DNA of 64,000 nt from Polyangiaceae bacterium (GTDB taxonomy: Bacteria > Myxococcota_A > Polyangia > Polyangiales > Polyangiaceae), in assembly GCA_019637265.1 (NCBI GenBank), contig JAHBVY010000002.1:744001-808000 (forward strand), given 5' to 3'. The translations under genes were made by a program, and so were the position numbers. The notes under the pieces are model-generated. The model was given only the letters and a program-made list of their open reading frames with translations. It was not told the origin of the DNA and did not search any database. Position 1 is the stretch's first letter, and each line of letters opens with the position of its first letter. This document shows positions 25,659 through 34,779 of this stretch, in pieces.

Positions 25659-26582
25659 ATGATTCGCAGTTTCCCCCGCATCACACCTTATATCGCCATC
25701 GCGTTCGCCATCGCCTGCAGCGACGCCACGACCGAGCCCGACCCATCGAACGCCGGCGGCAGCGGCGCGAGCGGCGGCACCTCATCCGGCGGCAACGGCG
25801 CGGGTGGCTCCGGCGGCTCGGGCGCAGGTGGCTCCGGCGCGGGTGGCTCGGGCGCAGGCGGCTCCGGCGCTGGGACGGCCGGCGACGGCGGCTCGGCCGG
25901 CAGCGCAGGCGTTGGCGGCACCGGCGGCTCTTCGGGCGCGGGCGCCCTCTTCTTCGAAGACTTCAGCGGGCTCACCGGCGAGTACGCTCAAGGTGATCAG
26001 TTCGGTGATAGCAGCGACTCGCTCAGTCAGTGGACGGTGATCGCCACGGCAGGCGTCGTGCGGGTAGCCCTCGCCTCCACGGAGGGGATCACGGCGCCGA
26101 GCGGCGGACACGTCTTCCACTTCGCGCCACCCACCGCCAACTACGGCGCGAGCCGCATCGACCGCTGCGCCGTGTTCGACCCCACCAAGCCACTCCATTA
26201 CAGCTACTCCGTTTACCCCGGGGTAGCCGAGGTGACGGATGACTTGCGCGTCCGCATCAACCCCACCTTCTACACCTCGCTCGAGGCGTGCCAGAGCGAC
26301 TTGGACAACGCAGCGAGCGACAACCGCCTGAGCGGCGACTTCGCCAATCAAGACATGGACGTGCGGCTCTTCACCGCCGGCGCCAATCCAGACGCGTGGT
26401 ACCTCGCCACCGAAACCACCCACGGTGACGTGGAGGGCGCGATGGTGCACCCCGTCTCCGCCTTCCCCGAGGGCGCCACCGTCGTCCGCTTCAGCCTGCG
26501 CTCGCGTGACGACGTCTACGACAGCGACCCCACGCGGCGCCTGTACCTGAGCGGCGTCCTCGTAACTCAACCGGAAGACTGA
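25659..26582 (+). CDS. Gly-linker lipoprotein B (paralogue 2 of 3)
   Basis: This 307-residue lipoprotein (lipobox AFAIAC, Cys20) has a ~65-residue Gly/Ser/Ala linker of GAGGSG-type repeats. Its C-terminal domain starts at LFFEDFSGLTGEYAQGDQFG. Shared paralogue motifs are SRIDRCAVFDPTK, DLRVRINPTFYTSLEACQ, GATVVRFSLRSRDDV and the end LYLSGVLVTQPED. The AGGAG-type site 6 bases before ATG 25659 fixes the start. It diverges from the DUF2252 gene. The last 22 bases around the stop are duplicated at 26636-26657. Confidence 0.75.
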   Translation: MIRSFPRITPYIAIAFAIACSDATTEPDPSNAGGSGASGGTSSGGNGAGGSGGSGAGGSGAGGSGAGGSGAGTAGDGGSAGSAGVGGTGGSSGAGALFFEDFSGLTGEYAQGDQFGDSSDSLSQWTVIATAGVVRVALASTEGITAPSGGHVFHFAPPTANYGASRIDRCAVFDPTKPLHYSYSVYPGVAEVTDDLRVRINPTFYTSLEACQSDLDNAASDNRLSGDFANQDMDVRLFTAGANPDAWYLATETTHGDVEGAMVHPVSAFPEGATVVRFSLRSRDDVYDSDPTRRLYLSGVLVTQPED

Positions 26583-26657
26583 CGAGCTCAGCCTGATAGC
26601 AGCGCCACGCGACGTCTGCGCGTGGCGTCCCCGCGACTCAACCGGAAGACTGACGAG
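26565..26657. repeat. 22-bp direct repeats flanking a hairpin after lipoprotein B
   Basis: An exact 22-bp sequence beginning ACTCAACCGGAAGACTGACG lies at 26565-26586, covering the stop codon, and at 26636-26657. Between them GCCACGCG (26604-26611) pairs with CGCGTGGC (26619-26626). The unit lies between convergent lipoprotein genes B and C and may act as a terminator, though no T-run is present. Confidence 0.7.
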
Positions 26658-26686
26658 TCGTCAGGTGGACGCCGGGCGCTGACAGC

Positions 26687-27775
26687 TCAGGTGCCGCCGC
26701 CGAGCTCACCCTGGGTGACAATGAAGTTGTCGATGTACACCCGCGCGTTAGTGGTACCCGATTGATTGCGGGTAGATAGTCGGAAGCGGATCGCGGTCGC
26801 GCCAGCAGGATAGTCAGCCACGCCATATTGTTGAGGCACGCCAGACGCCTCCTTCACGGTCGTCCAATTCCCCGTTGCGATGCCCGGCGCGTTCATGCGT
26901 ACCTCCCAGTCGTCTCGACTGCCCAAGCGACCAGTAGCTGCCTTGCATGTGCACAAATCCGTGTAGAACTCAGCGCTGAGGCGCGCTCGGAGGCCCTGAT
27001 GCATCACCGTTGGACTGACTTCATAGCTGAACGCGAGTCGCTTACTTGGATCGAACTTCACGCATCGCTCAAGGCGGTTGTCTTGGTAATCGTTGGTGTT
27101 CGTGAACCAAAACGCAGCATTCCCGCCCGGAGAGGTGCCGACCCACGCGAAATTCTGTGCCCTGGTTACAGCCCACTCGCTGAGCGCTGAACTTGACCCC
27201 CCGAACTGCTGCCCCGTGGTGTACTGCCCCACGAGCCCAGTGAACGGCTCCTCAAACAGCACCTCGCTGAGCGGCCCCGTGTCCCCGCACCCACCCCCGG
27301 TGCCACCGGTCCCACCGACGCCCGCGGTGCCTCCCACACCGCCGACACCCCCGGCGCCACCACCACCCGTCGCGCCGACACCACCCGTCGCACCGACACC
27401 ACCCGTCGCGCCCACGCCGCCGACACCACCCGTGTCGCCGCCGACACCGCCGCTCGCGCCCACGCCGCCAGCGGCGCCGCTCCCCGCCGCGCCCCCCGTC
27501 GCGCCCACACCACCCATCGCGCCGCTGCCCCCAGCGCCGCTCCCCGCCGCGCCGCCCATGGCGCCCACGCCACCGGCCGCGCCGCTGCCCCCTGCACCGC
27601 TCCCCGCCGCGCCGCCGTCCCCCGCGGTGGCGCCGCTCGCCGCCGATCCCCCGCTCGCCCCACGCCCACCCGAAGCGGCGGGGCCGGTCCCTTCGTTGTC
27701 GACGCTGCACGCGAGCGGCGCCAGCACCACGAGCGGGACAATCAAGTTCCAAGTCTTGAGCGATGTTCGAGTCAT
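26687..27775 (-). CDS. Gly-linker lipoprotein C (paralogue 3 of 3)
   Basis: This 362-residue lipoprotein (lipobox APLAC, Cys23) has a ~140-residue linker of Gly, Ala, Ser, Thr and Val repeats (GVGATGGVGATGG type). The ~190-residue C-terminal domain starts at VLFEEPFTGLVGQYTTGQQF and shares NRLERCVKFDPSKRLAFSYEV, LRARLSAEFYTDLCTC and ATAIRFRLSTRNQ with the two paralogues. It is the most divergent of the three. AGGAG lies 6 bases before ATG 27775. Like A, it points left; B points right between them, so the cluster is not one operon. Confidence 0.75.
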   Translation of the reverse strand: MTRTSLKTWNLIVPLVVLAPLACSVDNEGTGPAASGGRGASGGSAASGATAGDGGAAGSGAGGSGAAGGVGAMGGAAGSGAGGSGAMGGVGATGGAAGSGAAGGVGASGGVGGDTGGVGGVGATGGVGATGGVGATGGGGAGGVGGVGGTAGVGGTGGTGGGCGDTGPLSEVLFEEPFTGLVGQYTTGQQFGGSSSALSEWAVTRAQNFAWVGTSPGGNAAFWFTNTNDYQDNRLERCVKFDPSKRLAFSYEVSPTVMHQGLRARLSAEFYTDLCTCKAATGRLGSRDDWEVRMNAPGIATGNWTTVKEASGVPQQYGVADYPAGATAIRFRLSTRNQSGTTNARVYIDNFIVTQGELGGGT

Positions 27776-28128
27776 GAGAGCTCCTGACAGCGTTGGGGAG
27801 ACGCGCCGCAGAACCGCGGCACCTCGAGGACGCACCTCGCGGCACCGCCAGCCGCACACACGGCTCCAGCATACGCCATCAAGGCGCGGCGCGCGAGCGC
27901 CTCACGGCGCCTCCTTGTCAGCCAAGCAGTCTATGACCGGGCCCGAACCCCCAAACCCCCGAGCTCCCATGATCCACCAGCCGCTCGGCGGCGCGCGGCT
28001 CATTGAGCGAGCGAACGCGCGAAGGTGGCTCCACGCTGCACCGGACAAAAAGCGCGACGAGGAGCACCTCCTGACGGAAGGCTCCCCGCGGCGCGTTGGC
28101 GCTGAGCAGTAGCGCTCAGCAGGGCGGC
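27776..28128. other. Gap between lipoprotein C and rplQ
   Basis: No gene is supported in these 353 bases. They hold the 5' leader of lipoprotein C, the dispersed motif CCGAACCCCCAAACCCCC at 27943-27960, and, just beyond the rplQ stop, short inverted repeats (GCTGAGC with GCTCAGC near 28102-28119) that could end the rplQ transcript. There is no T-run on the minus strand. Confidence 0.4.
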
Positions 28129-28623
28129 TCAGGCTTCGGCGCTCGCCTCGGCCTCGGCGGCAGCAGGTGCTGCCTCCGGCCCGCTCACCAGCTCGATGAT
28201 GCTCATCGGCGCGTTGTCCCCGCGACGACGCCCCACCTTGATGATGCGGGTGTACCCGCCTGGGCGCCCAGCGAAGCGCTTCGCCAGGTCGACGAAGACC
28301 TTCTCGATGAGGTCCACCTTGCGCGCCTCGACCCCGTCCTCGACGGTGCCGAAGCGACGCAGGAACTGCCCCACCTGCTGCTGCGCTGCCTGGCGCCGAG
28401 CTTGGTCAGCCTGGCTGAGCTGCTGGGCCGGGGTGTAGGCGACCTCGCCGAGGCGCTTGGCGCGCGTGATCACGCGCTCCGCGACGCGGCGCAGCTCCTT
28501 GGCCTTGGCGTCCGTGGTCTCGATGCGCTCGTGAGCGATGAGGTTCGCGGTGAGTGCGCGGAGCATCGCGCGGCGGTGAGAGGTGTTACGGCCAAACTGG
28601 CGACCGGCTTTTCTATGGCGCAT
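28129..28623 (-). CDS. rplQ: 50S ribosomal protein L17
   Basis: This 164-residue protein begins MRHRKAGRQFGRNTSHRRAM, the L17 signature, and continues with LIAHERIETTDAKAKELRRV. It is longer than the usual 120-130 residues: an extra segment in the middle (AQQLSQADQARRQAAQQQVG) and an Ala/Glu-rich acidic tail are present. L17 sits near the exit tunnel of the large subunit. It is the last gene of the alpha operon, 37 bases after rpoA. Confidence 0.95.
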   Translation of the reverse strand: MRHRKAGRQFGRNTSHRRAMLRALTANLIAHERIETTDAKAKELRRVAERVITRAKRLGEVAYTPAQQLSQADQARRQAAQQQVGQFLRRFGTVEDGVEARKVDLIEKVFVDLAKRFAGRPGGYTRIIKVGRRRGDNAPMSIIELVSGPEAAPAAAEAEASAEA

Positions 28624-28660
28624 GGCTTGATTCCCTTGGGGAAAAACTAGGTTGAGGCGG

Positions 28661-29686
28661 TCAGCCTTGGGCTTGCTGCAGCTTCCACCGCTCGAGCATC
28701 TGATGCCAATTGTCGAACTTCATCCCGAGGCTCAGGTTCATGGTCCCCAAGATCTCCTTGATCTCCTTCAAGGACTTGCGACCGAAGTTCTTGGTCTTGA
28801 GCATGTCCTGCTCGGTGCGCTGAACCAGCTCCCCGATCAAGGTGATGTTCGCGTTCTGAAGGCAGTTCGCCGAACGAACCGAGAGCTCCAGCTCATCCAC
28901 CGAGCGGAACAGGTTCTCGTTGAGCGGCTCGTCGTCCTGCGCCGGGAGGGAGTACTGCGTCTCCTCCGTCTCCTCGAAGTTGATCCAGATGGAGAGCTGC
29001 TCCTTCAGGATCTTGGCGGCGAAGGCCACGGCGTCCGCCGGCTTCACGGCGCCGTTCGTCCACACCTCGAGGATCAGCTTGTCGTAGTCCGTCTGCTGAC
29101 CGACGCGGGCGTTCTGGATCGTGTAGTTGACCTTACGGATCGGCGAGAAGAGCGAGTCGATCGGGATGGTGCCGATGGACATCGTCAGCGTCTTGTTGCG
29201 CTCCGCCGAGACGTAGCCGCGACCCACGCCCACGGTGAGCTCCAGCGAGATGGGGCCCTTCTTGTCCAGCGTGGCGATGGGGTGATCCGGGTTCAGGATG
29301 CGGAGGCCATCCACCAGCTGGATGTCGCCAGCCACCACGAGCCCGGGGCCCTCCTTCTCGAGGCGCAGCGTGTACTGCTTGGGAGACTCCGCCTTGAAGA
29401 CGACCTCCTTCAAGTTCAGCACGATGTCCGTGACGTCCTCCACCACGTCGTTGATCGACGTGAACTCGTGGAGCGCGCCTTCGATGCGCACGGCGGTGAT
29501 GGCCGCGCCCTGGAGCGAGGAGATGAGCACGCGCCGAAGCGAGTTCCCGATCGTGATGCCAAACCCACGCTCGAGCGGCTCACAGGTGAACTTCCCGTAG
29601 TAATCCGTGCTGCTCTCAGGATCGATCTGGATCGCCTTCGGGCGGATCAGCTCGCGCCAGTGGCGCGCCATGATGGGAGTGACCAT
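28661..29686 (-). CDS. rpoA: RNA polymerase subunit alpha
   Basis: This 341-residue protein has the assembly domain with [20 protein letters not shown] (about residues 38-57) and the DNA-binding C-terminal domain with [15 protein letters not shown] and [14 protein letters not shown] (about 270-320). The alpha dimer starts RNA polymerase assembly, and the C-terminal domain contacts UP elements and activators. In most bacteria rpsD lies directly upstream; here 260 non-coding bases separate it from rpsK. ATG 29686 is used; a second ATG five codons later is possible. Confidence 0.96.
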   Translation of the reverse strand: MVTPIMARHWRELIRPKAIQIDPESSTDYYGKFTCEPLERGFGITIGNSLRRVLISSLQGAAITAVRIEGALHEFTSINDVVEDVTDIVLNLKEVVFKAESPKQYTLRLEKEGPGLVVAGDIQLVDGLRILNPDHPIATLDKKGPISLELTVGVGRGYVSAERNKTLTMSIGTIPIDSLFSPIRKVNYTIQNARVGQQTDYDKLILEVWTNGAVKPADAVAFAAKILKEQLSIWINFEETEETQYSLPAQDDEPLNENLFRSVDELELSVRSANCLQNANITLIGELVQRTEQDMLKTKNFGRKSLKEIKEILGTMNLSLGMKFDNWHQMLERWKLQQAQG

Positions 29687-29946
29687 ATGCTGTGCTTCCT
29701 TTGCGGTGGGTTTCGCGCGGCCATCCCAAGCAGTGGTGGAACCCGCTCCACCAGGCTGCCTCGTGGCCTGCCCGCGTTTGGCAATCCTCGAGTGAGGTGC
29801 TTGCCCTGAGCCTGCTAGGGCTCAGCCAATCCATGGGCCTCGGGCCCGGCAATCCATGGGCCCTTGGGGCCCGGCAAAAATCGAACGAAGCGGCACCCTT
29901 GCTACCGAGGCTCTGGCCTCAGAGGCAAGGGCTACCGCTCGAGTGG
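29687..29946. other. rpsK-rpoA gap where rpsD is normally found
   Basis: No S4-like sequence can be read on either strand in these 260 bases. Two tandem units of about 23-25 bp starting CAATCCATGGGC lie at 29827-29849 and 29850-29874, each with self-pairing GGGCCC elements. A similar GGGCCCTAGGGCCCGG lies near 48030. Confidence 0.6.
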
Positions 29947-30345
29947 CTACACGCGGCGCCGCTTGGGCGGCCGGCAGCCGTTGTGAGGGATGGGCGTGAC
30001 GTCCCGGATCAAGGTGACCCGGAAGCCCGCCGACTGCAGCGCACGCAGCGCGCTCTCACGCCCCGCGCCAGGCCCGCGCACGAAGACCGCCACCGAGCGC
30101 ATCCCGTGCTCGATCGCGCGCCGCGCCGCTTCCTCCGCCGCCAGCTGAGCTGACCATGGCGTGCTCTTGCGCGAGCCCTTGAAGCCGCGCGTGCCTGCGC
30201 TGGCCCAAGACACCGTGTTGCCGTTCACGTCCGTGATCGTCACCATGGTGTTGTTGAAGGTAGAGCGAATGTGGGCAATGCCCGCGCTGATGTTCTTCTT
30301 GACGACCTTCTTGCCGCCAGCACCGCGCTTCTTACTCGTCGCCAT
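29947..30345 (-). CDS. rpsK: 30S ribosomal protein S11
   Basis: This 132-residue protein carries S11 features: [41 protein letters not shown] and the C-terminal [16 protein letters not shown]. It lies on the 30S platform near the mRNA exit. It follows rpsM by 48 bases in the leftward operon. Confidence 0.96.
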   Translation of the reverse strand: MATSKKRGAGGKKVVKKNISAGIAHIRSTFNNTMVTITDVNGNTVSWASAGTRGFKGSRKSTPWSAQLAAEEAARRAIEHGMRSVAVFVRGPGAGRESALRALQSAGFRVTLIRDVTPIPHNGCRPPKRRRV

Positions 30346-30393
30346 CTTGTCGCCTATTCTCGCCTAAAGGGAAACTCAAACTGGGGCTGAGCG

Positions 30394-30762
30394 TCAGCGA
30401 CGCTTGACCGCCGCGCCGCGCTTCGGGCCCTTGCGGGTGCGCGCGTTGGTGTGGGTGCGCTGGCCGTTGACGGGCAGCCCCTTGCGGTGCCGGAGGCCCC
30501 GATAGCAACCAAGATCCATCAGGCGCTTGATGCTCTGCTGGACTTCACGCCGCAGATCGCCCTCGACCTTGTAGTGGTTCTCGATGGTGTCGCGCAGCAG
30601 CTTCACCTCGCCGTCGGACAGCTCCTCTACCTTCTTCGCGCGGTCGATGCCGGCGCGGTCACAGATGTCGCGCGCGGTCTTCTGACCTACGCCGTAGATA
30701 TAGGGGAGCGCGTACGCAAGCTGCTTGCGGCGCGGCAAATCGACTCCAGCAATACGGGCCAT
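30394..30762 (-). CDS. rpsM: 30S ribosomal protein S13
   Basis: This 122-residue protein starts [19 protein letters not shown] and ends with the basic [20 protein letters not shown] and RKGPKRG segments that contact P-site tRNA and the 50S subunit. It follows rpmJ by 14 bases. Confidence 0.96.
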   Translation of the reverse strand: MARIAGVDLPRRKQLAYALPYIYGVGQKTARDICDRAGIDRAKKVEELSDGEVKLLRDTIENHYKVEGDLRREVQQSIKRLMDLGCYRGLRHRKGLPVNGQRTHTNARTRKGPKRGAAVKRR

Positions 30763-30776
30763 TCAGTAAACCTCTC

Positions 30777-30890
30777 TCAGCCCTGGCGCTGCTTGTGCCG
30801 GGGGTTCATGCAGAGCACACGGACCACCCCGCTGCGCTTGACGACTTTGCACTTGTCACAGATTTTCTTGACGCTCGGGCGGACCTTCAT
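30777..30890 (-). CDS. rpmJ: 50S ribosomal protein L36 (zinc type)
   Basis: This 37-residue protein reads [20 protein letters not shown] and continues to [12 protein letters not shown]. Cys11, Cys14, Cys27 and His32 form the zinc site, so it is the zinc-binding form. It lies between infA and rpsM, as in most bacteria. Confidence 0.95.
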   Translation of the reverse strand: MKVRPSVKKICDKCKVVKRSGVVRVLCMNPRHKQRQG

Positions 30891-30913
30891 GGGAAACCTT
30901 CTAGATCGAGTGG

Positions 30914-31123
30914 CTAAAGCTTGGTGGTGATGTGACCGCGGGTGGGGTCACGGGGGGAGACCTCTACGAGGACGCGATCTCCGGAGATGATGCGGACCAT
31001 CGAATGGCGAGCGCTGGGGGTGATGCCCACTTGGAGCTGGCGGCCGTCCTTCAGCGTGACCCGAAACAAACCCTTCGGGAGCACCTCCGCTACGACGCCT
31101 TGCTCACCACGCGGCTCACTCAT
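30914..31123 (-). CDS. infA: Translation initiation factor IF-1 (divergent)
   Basis: This 69-residue OB-fold protein has [20 protein letters not shown] and [23 protein letters not shown], which match IF-1. The usual basic KMRKxYIRI loop is replaced by [11 protein letters not shown], so it is a divergent copy; a second infA may exist elsewhere. I chose ATG 31123, giving normal length. It lies between adk and rpmJ, the common position. Confidence 0.9.
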   Translation of the reverse strand: MSEPRGEQGVVAEVLPKGLFRVTLKDGRQLQVGITPSARHSMVRIISGDRVLVEVSPRDPTRGHITTKL

Positions 31124-31157
31124 GCTGACTCGTCTGCTCCGCTCGTCCTCCTCGACC

Positions 31158-31787
31158 TCAACGCCCCGGCTCGAGCGCCGAAGCAATACGATCCGTTACC
31201 TCATCCAGCTCCCCCACGCCGTCCACCGTCTTCAAGAGGCCCTTGGCCTCGTAGTAGGGCAGCAGCGCCGAGGTGATGGCCTCGTAATCCGAGAGCCGCT
31301 GGGTCACCTTGTCCTCCTGATCGTCTGCTCGATGCTCGAGCTCCGCATCCGGGGGCGGGGGACTATACTTGAGGTGGTAGATCTGTCCAGTCCGAACGTC
31401 GGTACGGCGGAGCACCGCCCGCTCGACGAGGAGGTCACGTGGGACGCGAATCTCCAGCACGGAGGTGAGCGGCATCGCCTTCGAGGTGAGCAGCGCGTCC
31501 AGCGCCTCCGCCTGGGGCACGGTGCGCGGGAAGCCGTCGAGGATGAAGCCCGCTTGGGCGTCCGCCTCAGCCAGGCGCTCCCCGACCAACCCAATCACGA
31601 CGCTGTCCGGCACCAGCCGGCCCGCCTTCATGAACTCATCTGCCTCACGACCGAGCGCCGTGCCCGCGGCGCGCGCCGCCCGCAGCATGTCGCCGGTGGA
31701 GATCTGAGGGACGCCCAGGCGATCCATCAGGCGCTTGGCCTGGGTCCCCTTCCCACTCGCCGGTGGCCCTAGCAGGATGATCCTCAT
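31158..31787 (-). CDS. adk: Adenylate kinase
   Basis: This 209-residue enzyme interconverts AMP, ADP and ATP. It has the P-loop GPPASGKGTQ, the AMP-site STGDMLRAA and DGFPRTVPQAEALD. The lid (VLRRTDVRTGQIYHLKYSPP) is of the long type but has no zinc Cys. The start lies one base after the secY stop, so translation is probably coupled. Position after secY is common. Confidence 0.95.
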   Translation of the reverse strand: MRIILLGPPASGKGTQAKRLMDRLGVPQISTGDMLRAARAAGTALGREADEFMKAGRLVPDSVVIGLVGERLAEADAQAGFILDGFPRTVPQAEALDALLTSKAMPLTSVLEIRVPRDLLVERAVLRRTDVRTGQIYHLKYSPPPPDAELEHRADDQEDKVTQRLSDYEAITSALLPYYEAKGLLKTVDGVGELDEVTDRIASALEPGR

Positions 31788-31788
31788 C

Positions 31789-33120
31789 TCACGCCGGCCT
31801 ACGGCCGCTCAGCCGGGTGGTGCGGGGCCCGGTCAGGCCCTCGTAACTACGGGTGATGAGGTGCGCCTCGATCTGCTTGGAGGTCTCCAGCGCCACACCC
31901 ACGACGATCATCAGGCTGGTGCCGCCGAACTGGAACGGCACCTTGAGGCTCTGGGCCACCAACGCAGGCACGATGCAAATCGCCGCCACGTAGATGGAGC
32001 CACCCACGGTGAGCCGCGTCAGCACCCGATCGATGTACTCAGCGGTGTGCTTGCCTGGACGAATACCGGGGATGTTCGCCTGCTGCTTCTTCAGGTTGTC
32101 CGCGACGTCCACCGGCTGGAACGTGACCGCCGTGTAGAAGAAGCAGAAGAAGATGATCATCACGCCAAACAGCGTGTGAAACACCCAATCTTGACGGTTC
32201 AGCGCGGCGCTGAAGCCCTGCATCCCGGGGATGTTGAAGCTCGAGAGCGTGGCGGGGAACGCGAGCAAGCTGGAGGCGAAGATGGGCGGGATCATGCTCG
32301 CCATGTTCACCTTGAGCGGCAGGTGCGCCTGCTGCCCACCGTAGATGCGCCGCCCCACCTGACGCCGAGCGTACTGGATGGGGATGCGGCGCTGGGCTTG
32401 CTCGAAGAACACCACCACCGCCACGCAGCCGAGGATGACCCCGAGCACCAAGGCGATGGTGAGCGGCTGGATCTGGCCGGCATTGGCCGCAAGGTAATTG
32501 GTGACCCCCGACGGGACGCCGCTCACGATGCCGCCGAAGATGATCAGCGAGATGCCGTTGCCGATCCCCCGCTCGGTCGCCTGCTCACCCAGCCACATGA
32601 GCAGGGTGGTCCCCGTGGTGAGCGTGATGATGGCGGTGAGCCGGAAGCCCCAGCCCGCGTTGGTGACCACATCGCCGAAGCGACCGCCACCCAGGCTCTG
32701 GTTCTGCAGGCCCTCGAGCATGAAGGCGATGCCGAGCCCCTGGAAGATGCTGAGGACGATCGTCCCGTAGCGGGTGTACTGCTCGAGCTTACGCCGCCCA
32801 GCCTCACCCTCCTTCTTCAGCTCCTCCACCTGCTTCGACACCATGCCGAGCAGCTGCATGATGATGCTCGCGGAGATGTACGGCATGATGCCGAGCGCGA
32901 ACACCGACAGGTTCTCGAGCGCGCCGCCGCTGAACAGATTGAACAGCCCGAGCAGCCCGGAGCCCCCCGCGACGACCTCCTTCATCACGCCGCGATCCAC
33001 GCCGGGGATCGTGATGAACACGCCGACGCGGTACAGCGCGAGCACCATCAAGACGAACGCGATGCGCCGCCGGAGCTCCGGCACCTTGGTGATGCTCGCG
33101 AAACCGCTCAGAGAGGCCAT
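31789..33120 (-). CDS. secY: Preprotein translocase subunit SecY
   Basis: This 443-residue integral membrane protein has ten transmembrane helices and forms the Sec channel. Recognisable parts are the start (GFASITKVPELRRRIAFVLM), ASIIMQLLG in helix 2, the cytoplasmic AQRRIPIQYARR loop and the late IRPGKHTAEYIDRVLTRLT. It lies between rplO and adk, the standard spc-operon position. Confidence 0.96.
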   Translation of the reverse strand: MASLSGFASITKVPELRRRIAFVLMVLALYRVGVFITIPGVDRGVMKEVVAGGSGLLGLFNLFSGGALENLSVFALGIMPYISASIIMQLLGMVSKQVEELKKEGEAGRRKLEQYTRYGTIVLSIFQGLGIAFMLEGLQNQSLGGGRFGDVVTNAGWGFRLTAIITLTTGTTLLMWLGEQATERGIGNGISLIIFGGIVSGVPSGVTNYLAANAGQIQPLTIALVLGVILGCVAVVVFFEQAQRRIPIQYARRQVGRRIYGGQQAHLPLKVNMASMIPPIFASSLLAFPATLSSFNIPGMQGFSAALNRQDWVFHTLFGVMIIFFCFFYTAVTFQPVDVADNLKKQQANIPGIRPGKHTAEYIDRVLTRLTVGGSIYVAAICIVPALVAQSLKVPFQFGGTSLMIVVGVALETSKQIEAHLITRSYEGLTGPRTTRLSGRRPA

Positions 33121-33137
33121 TCAGTAACCCGAAGCGA

Positions 33138-33632
33138 TCAAGACTCGGTCGAGTCTTCCCCAGCGCCCTCTTTGGACTCGGGATCCACGAAGGTGGTGGT
33201 GCCACCCGCCTGGCGGATCTTCTCCACCGCGGTGTTGCTGAAGCGGTGCGCCGAGACCTTGAGCGCCTTCGTCAGCTCCCCGTCGCCGAGGATCTTGATC
33301 CGCACGTCACGCCCTTGAACCAGGCGCGCCGCACGCAGCGCCGCCTCGTCCACCACCGAGCCAGCATCGAACCGCTCCAGATCGGAGAGGTTCACGATCA
33401 CCGTCTTGATGGGGAACGGAACGCGGAAACCACGCTTCGGGAGGCGACGCTGGATGGGCGTCTGACCACCCTGGAAGTGGAGCTTACCGAAGTTACCACC
33501 GTGGCGAGCCTTCTGGCCCTTCATGCCACGGCCACAGGTCTTGCCTAGGCCCGAGCCGACACCGCGGCCCACGCGCTTCTCCGAGTGACGCGCGCCCGCG
33601 GGGAACGTCAAGCGTGAGAGGACATCGCTCAT
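33138..33632 (-). CDS. rplO: 50S ribosomal protein L15
   Basis: This 164-residue protein has the Gly-rich N-terminus KRVGRGVGSGLGKTCGRG and GGQTPIQRRLPKRGFRVPF typical of L15, an early large-subunit assembly protein. The C-terminus is extended by an acidic tail (DPESKEGAGEDSTES). Its start overlaps the rpmD stop by 4 bases. Confidence 0.95.
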   Translation of the reverse strand: MSDVLSRLTFPAGARHSEKRVGRGVGSGLGKTCGRGMKGQKARHGGNFGKLHFQGGQTPIQRRLPKRGFRVPFPIKTVIVNLSDLERFDAGSVVDEAALRAARLVQGRDVRIKILGDGELTKALKVSAHRFSNTAVEKIRQAGGTTTFVDPESKEGAGEDSTES

Positions 33633-33814
33633 GACTGCTTCTCCTCCACCTGCACCAAGTGGATGACCTGCTTGATCATCCCCCGGAAGCTCGGTGTGTC
33701 GTCCACCTCGACGACCTTACCAATGCGGCCGAGCCCGAGGCCCTTCAGGACCAAGCGCTGCTTGTTGGGGCGATTGATGACGCTCGCCACCTGGCGCACC
33801 ACGAGCCGACTCAC
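33629..33814 (-). CDS. rpmD: 50S ribosomal protein L30
   Basis: This 61-residue protein carries [20 protein letters not shown], the L30 hallmark. It starts with GTG 33814 in a GTGA overlap with the rpsE stop, which explains why a standard ATG is lacking. The spc order S5-L30-L15 is kept. Confidence 0.93.
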   Translation of the reverse strand: MSRLVVRQVASVINRPNKQRLVLKGLGLGRIGKVVEVDDTPSFRGMIKQVIHLVQVEEKQS

Positions 33815-34383
33815 GGCTGCTCCCCTTCTGCCGCTGGCGCCGGGGTGACGTTGGTGGTGCTCATGCGGAGGATGGGGTAATCCTCCAGCAGGGTGCCCAG
33901 CTCGAGGCCGCGCGCCGCCGCGAACAGCTCCGGCGCGCGAAGCAGCTGGAGCGCCGCGAGCGTGGCGTGCACCACGTTCTGCTTGTTGTTCGACCCGAGG
34001 CACTTGGTCAGGATGTCCTGGATGCCCGCGGACTCCACCACGGCGCGCACCGGGCCACCGGCGATAACGCCAGTACCTGGAGCCGCCGGGCGCAGCAGCA
34101 CGCGACCCGCACCGAACTCACCGATCACCTCGTGAGGGATCGTGGCGCCGATCATCGGGACCTTGAACATGTTCTTGCGGGCCTTGTCGTTGCCCTTGCG
34201 GATCGCCTCGGGCACCTCGCCCGCCTTGCCCAGGCCCACGCCCACGTGACCCGCCTCATCGCCCACCACCACCAGCGCGGAGAAGCTGAAGCGGCGACCG
34301 CCCTTCACCACCTTCGCGACGCGGTTGATGTGGATGACGCGCTCCTTCAGCCGGTCGTCGTCAATCAGGTTCTCGAATGCCAT
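33811..34383 (-). CDS. rpsE: 30S ribosomal protein S5
   Basis: This 190-residue protein has the S5 N-terminal double-stranded-RNA-binding region ([20 protein letters not shown]) and [20 protein letters not shown] plus [15 protein letters not shown] in the C-terminal domain. S5 guards decoding fidelity. A short Ala/Pro/Glu tail ([11 protein letters not shown]) extends the end. Its GTGA overlap with rpmD implies coupled translation. Confidence 0.96.
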   Translation of the reverse strand: MAFENLIDDDRLKERVIHINRVAKVVKGGRRFSFSALVVVGDEAGHVGVGLGKAGEVPEAIRKGNDKARKNMFKVPMIGATIPHEVIGEFGAGRVLLRPAAPGTGVIAGGPVRAVVESAGIQDILTKCLGSNNKQNVVHATLAALQLLRAPELFAAARGLELGTLLEDYPILRMSTTNVTPAPAAEGEQP

Positions 34384-34400
34384 TTTAGCTCCTAAAACCC

Positions 34401-34763
34401 TCAGAACTGAAGGCCAGCCTCGCGGGCGGCGTCGGCCAACGCCTTGATCCGTCCGTGGTAAAGGTAGCCGTTCCGGTCGAACACTACCTTGTTGATGTTC
34501 TTCTCGCGGCAGATGCGGCCGATGAGCGCGCCCACCTTCTGAGCCGCGGCCGTCTTGTCATCCTCACCCAGCGTGCTCTTCAGATCACGCGAGAGGGTGG
34601 ACGCCGCCGCCAGGGTGACCCCGGCCACGTCATCCACGACCTGCGCGTAGATGTGCTTCGCGCTGCGGAACACGCTCAGGCGAGGACGCTCGCTGGTCCC
34701 GCTGATGTGACGACGGATCCTGAGCTTACGACGCTCACGACCCTCGAGCCTCTTCGTAGACAT
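34401..34763 (-). CDS. rplR: 50S ribosomal protein L18
   Basis: This 120-residue 5S-rRNA-binding protein has [20 protein letters not shown] and the C-terminal [27 protein letters not shown] chose ATG 34763; an earlier start at 34826 would run into rplF and adds non-family sequence. Confidence 0.95.
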   Translation of the reverse strand: MSTKRLEGRERRKLRIRRHISGTSERPRLSVFRSAKHIYAQVVDDVAGVTLAAASTLSRDLKSTLGEDDKTAAAQKVGALIGRICREKNINKVVFDRNGYLYHGRIKALADAAREAGLQF

Positions 34764-34779
34764 AAAGCAGCTTGCCTTC

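Noticed and set aside
21150..27775. Biosynthetic or defence island
   Set aside because: No restriction, toxin, transposase or synthase motif is seen; the content is lipoproteins and an envelope protein.
31735..33318. 527-codon plus-strand frame over adk, secY and rplO
   Set aside because: Spans three recognised minus-strand genes and reads as low-complexity His/Arg/Glu sequence.
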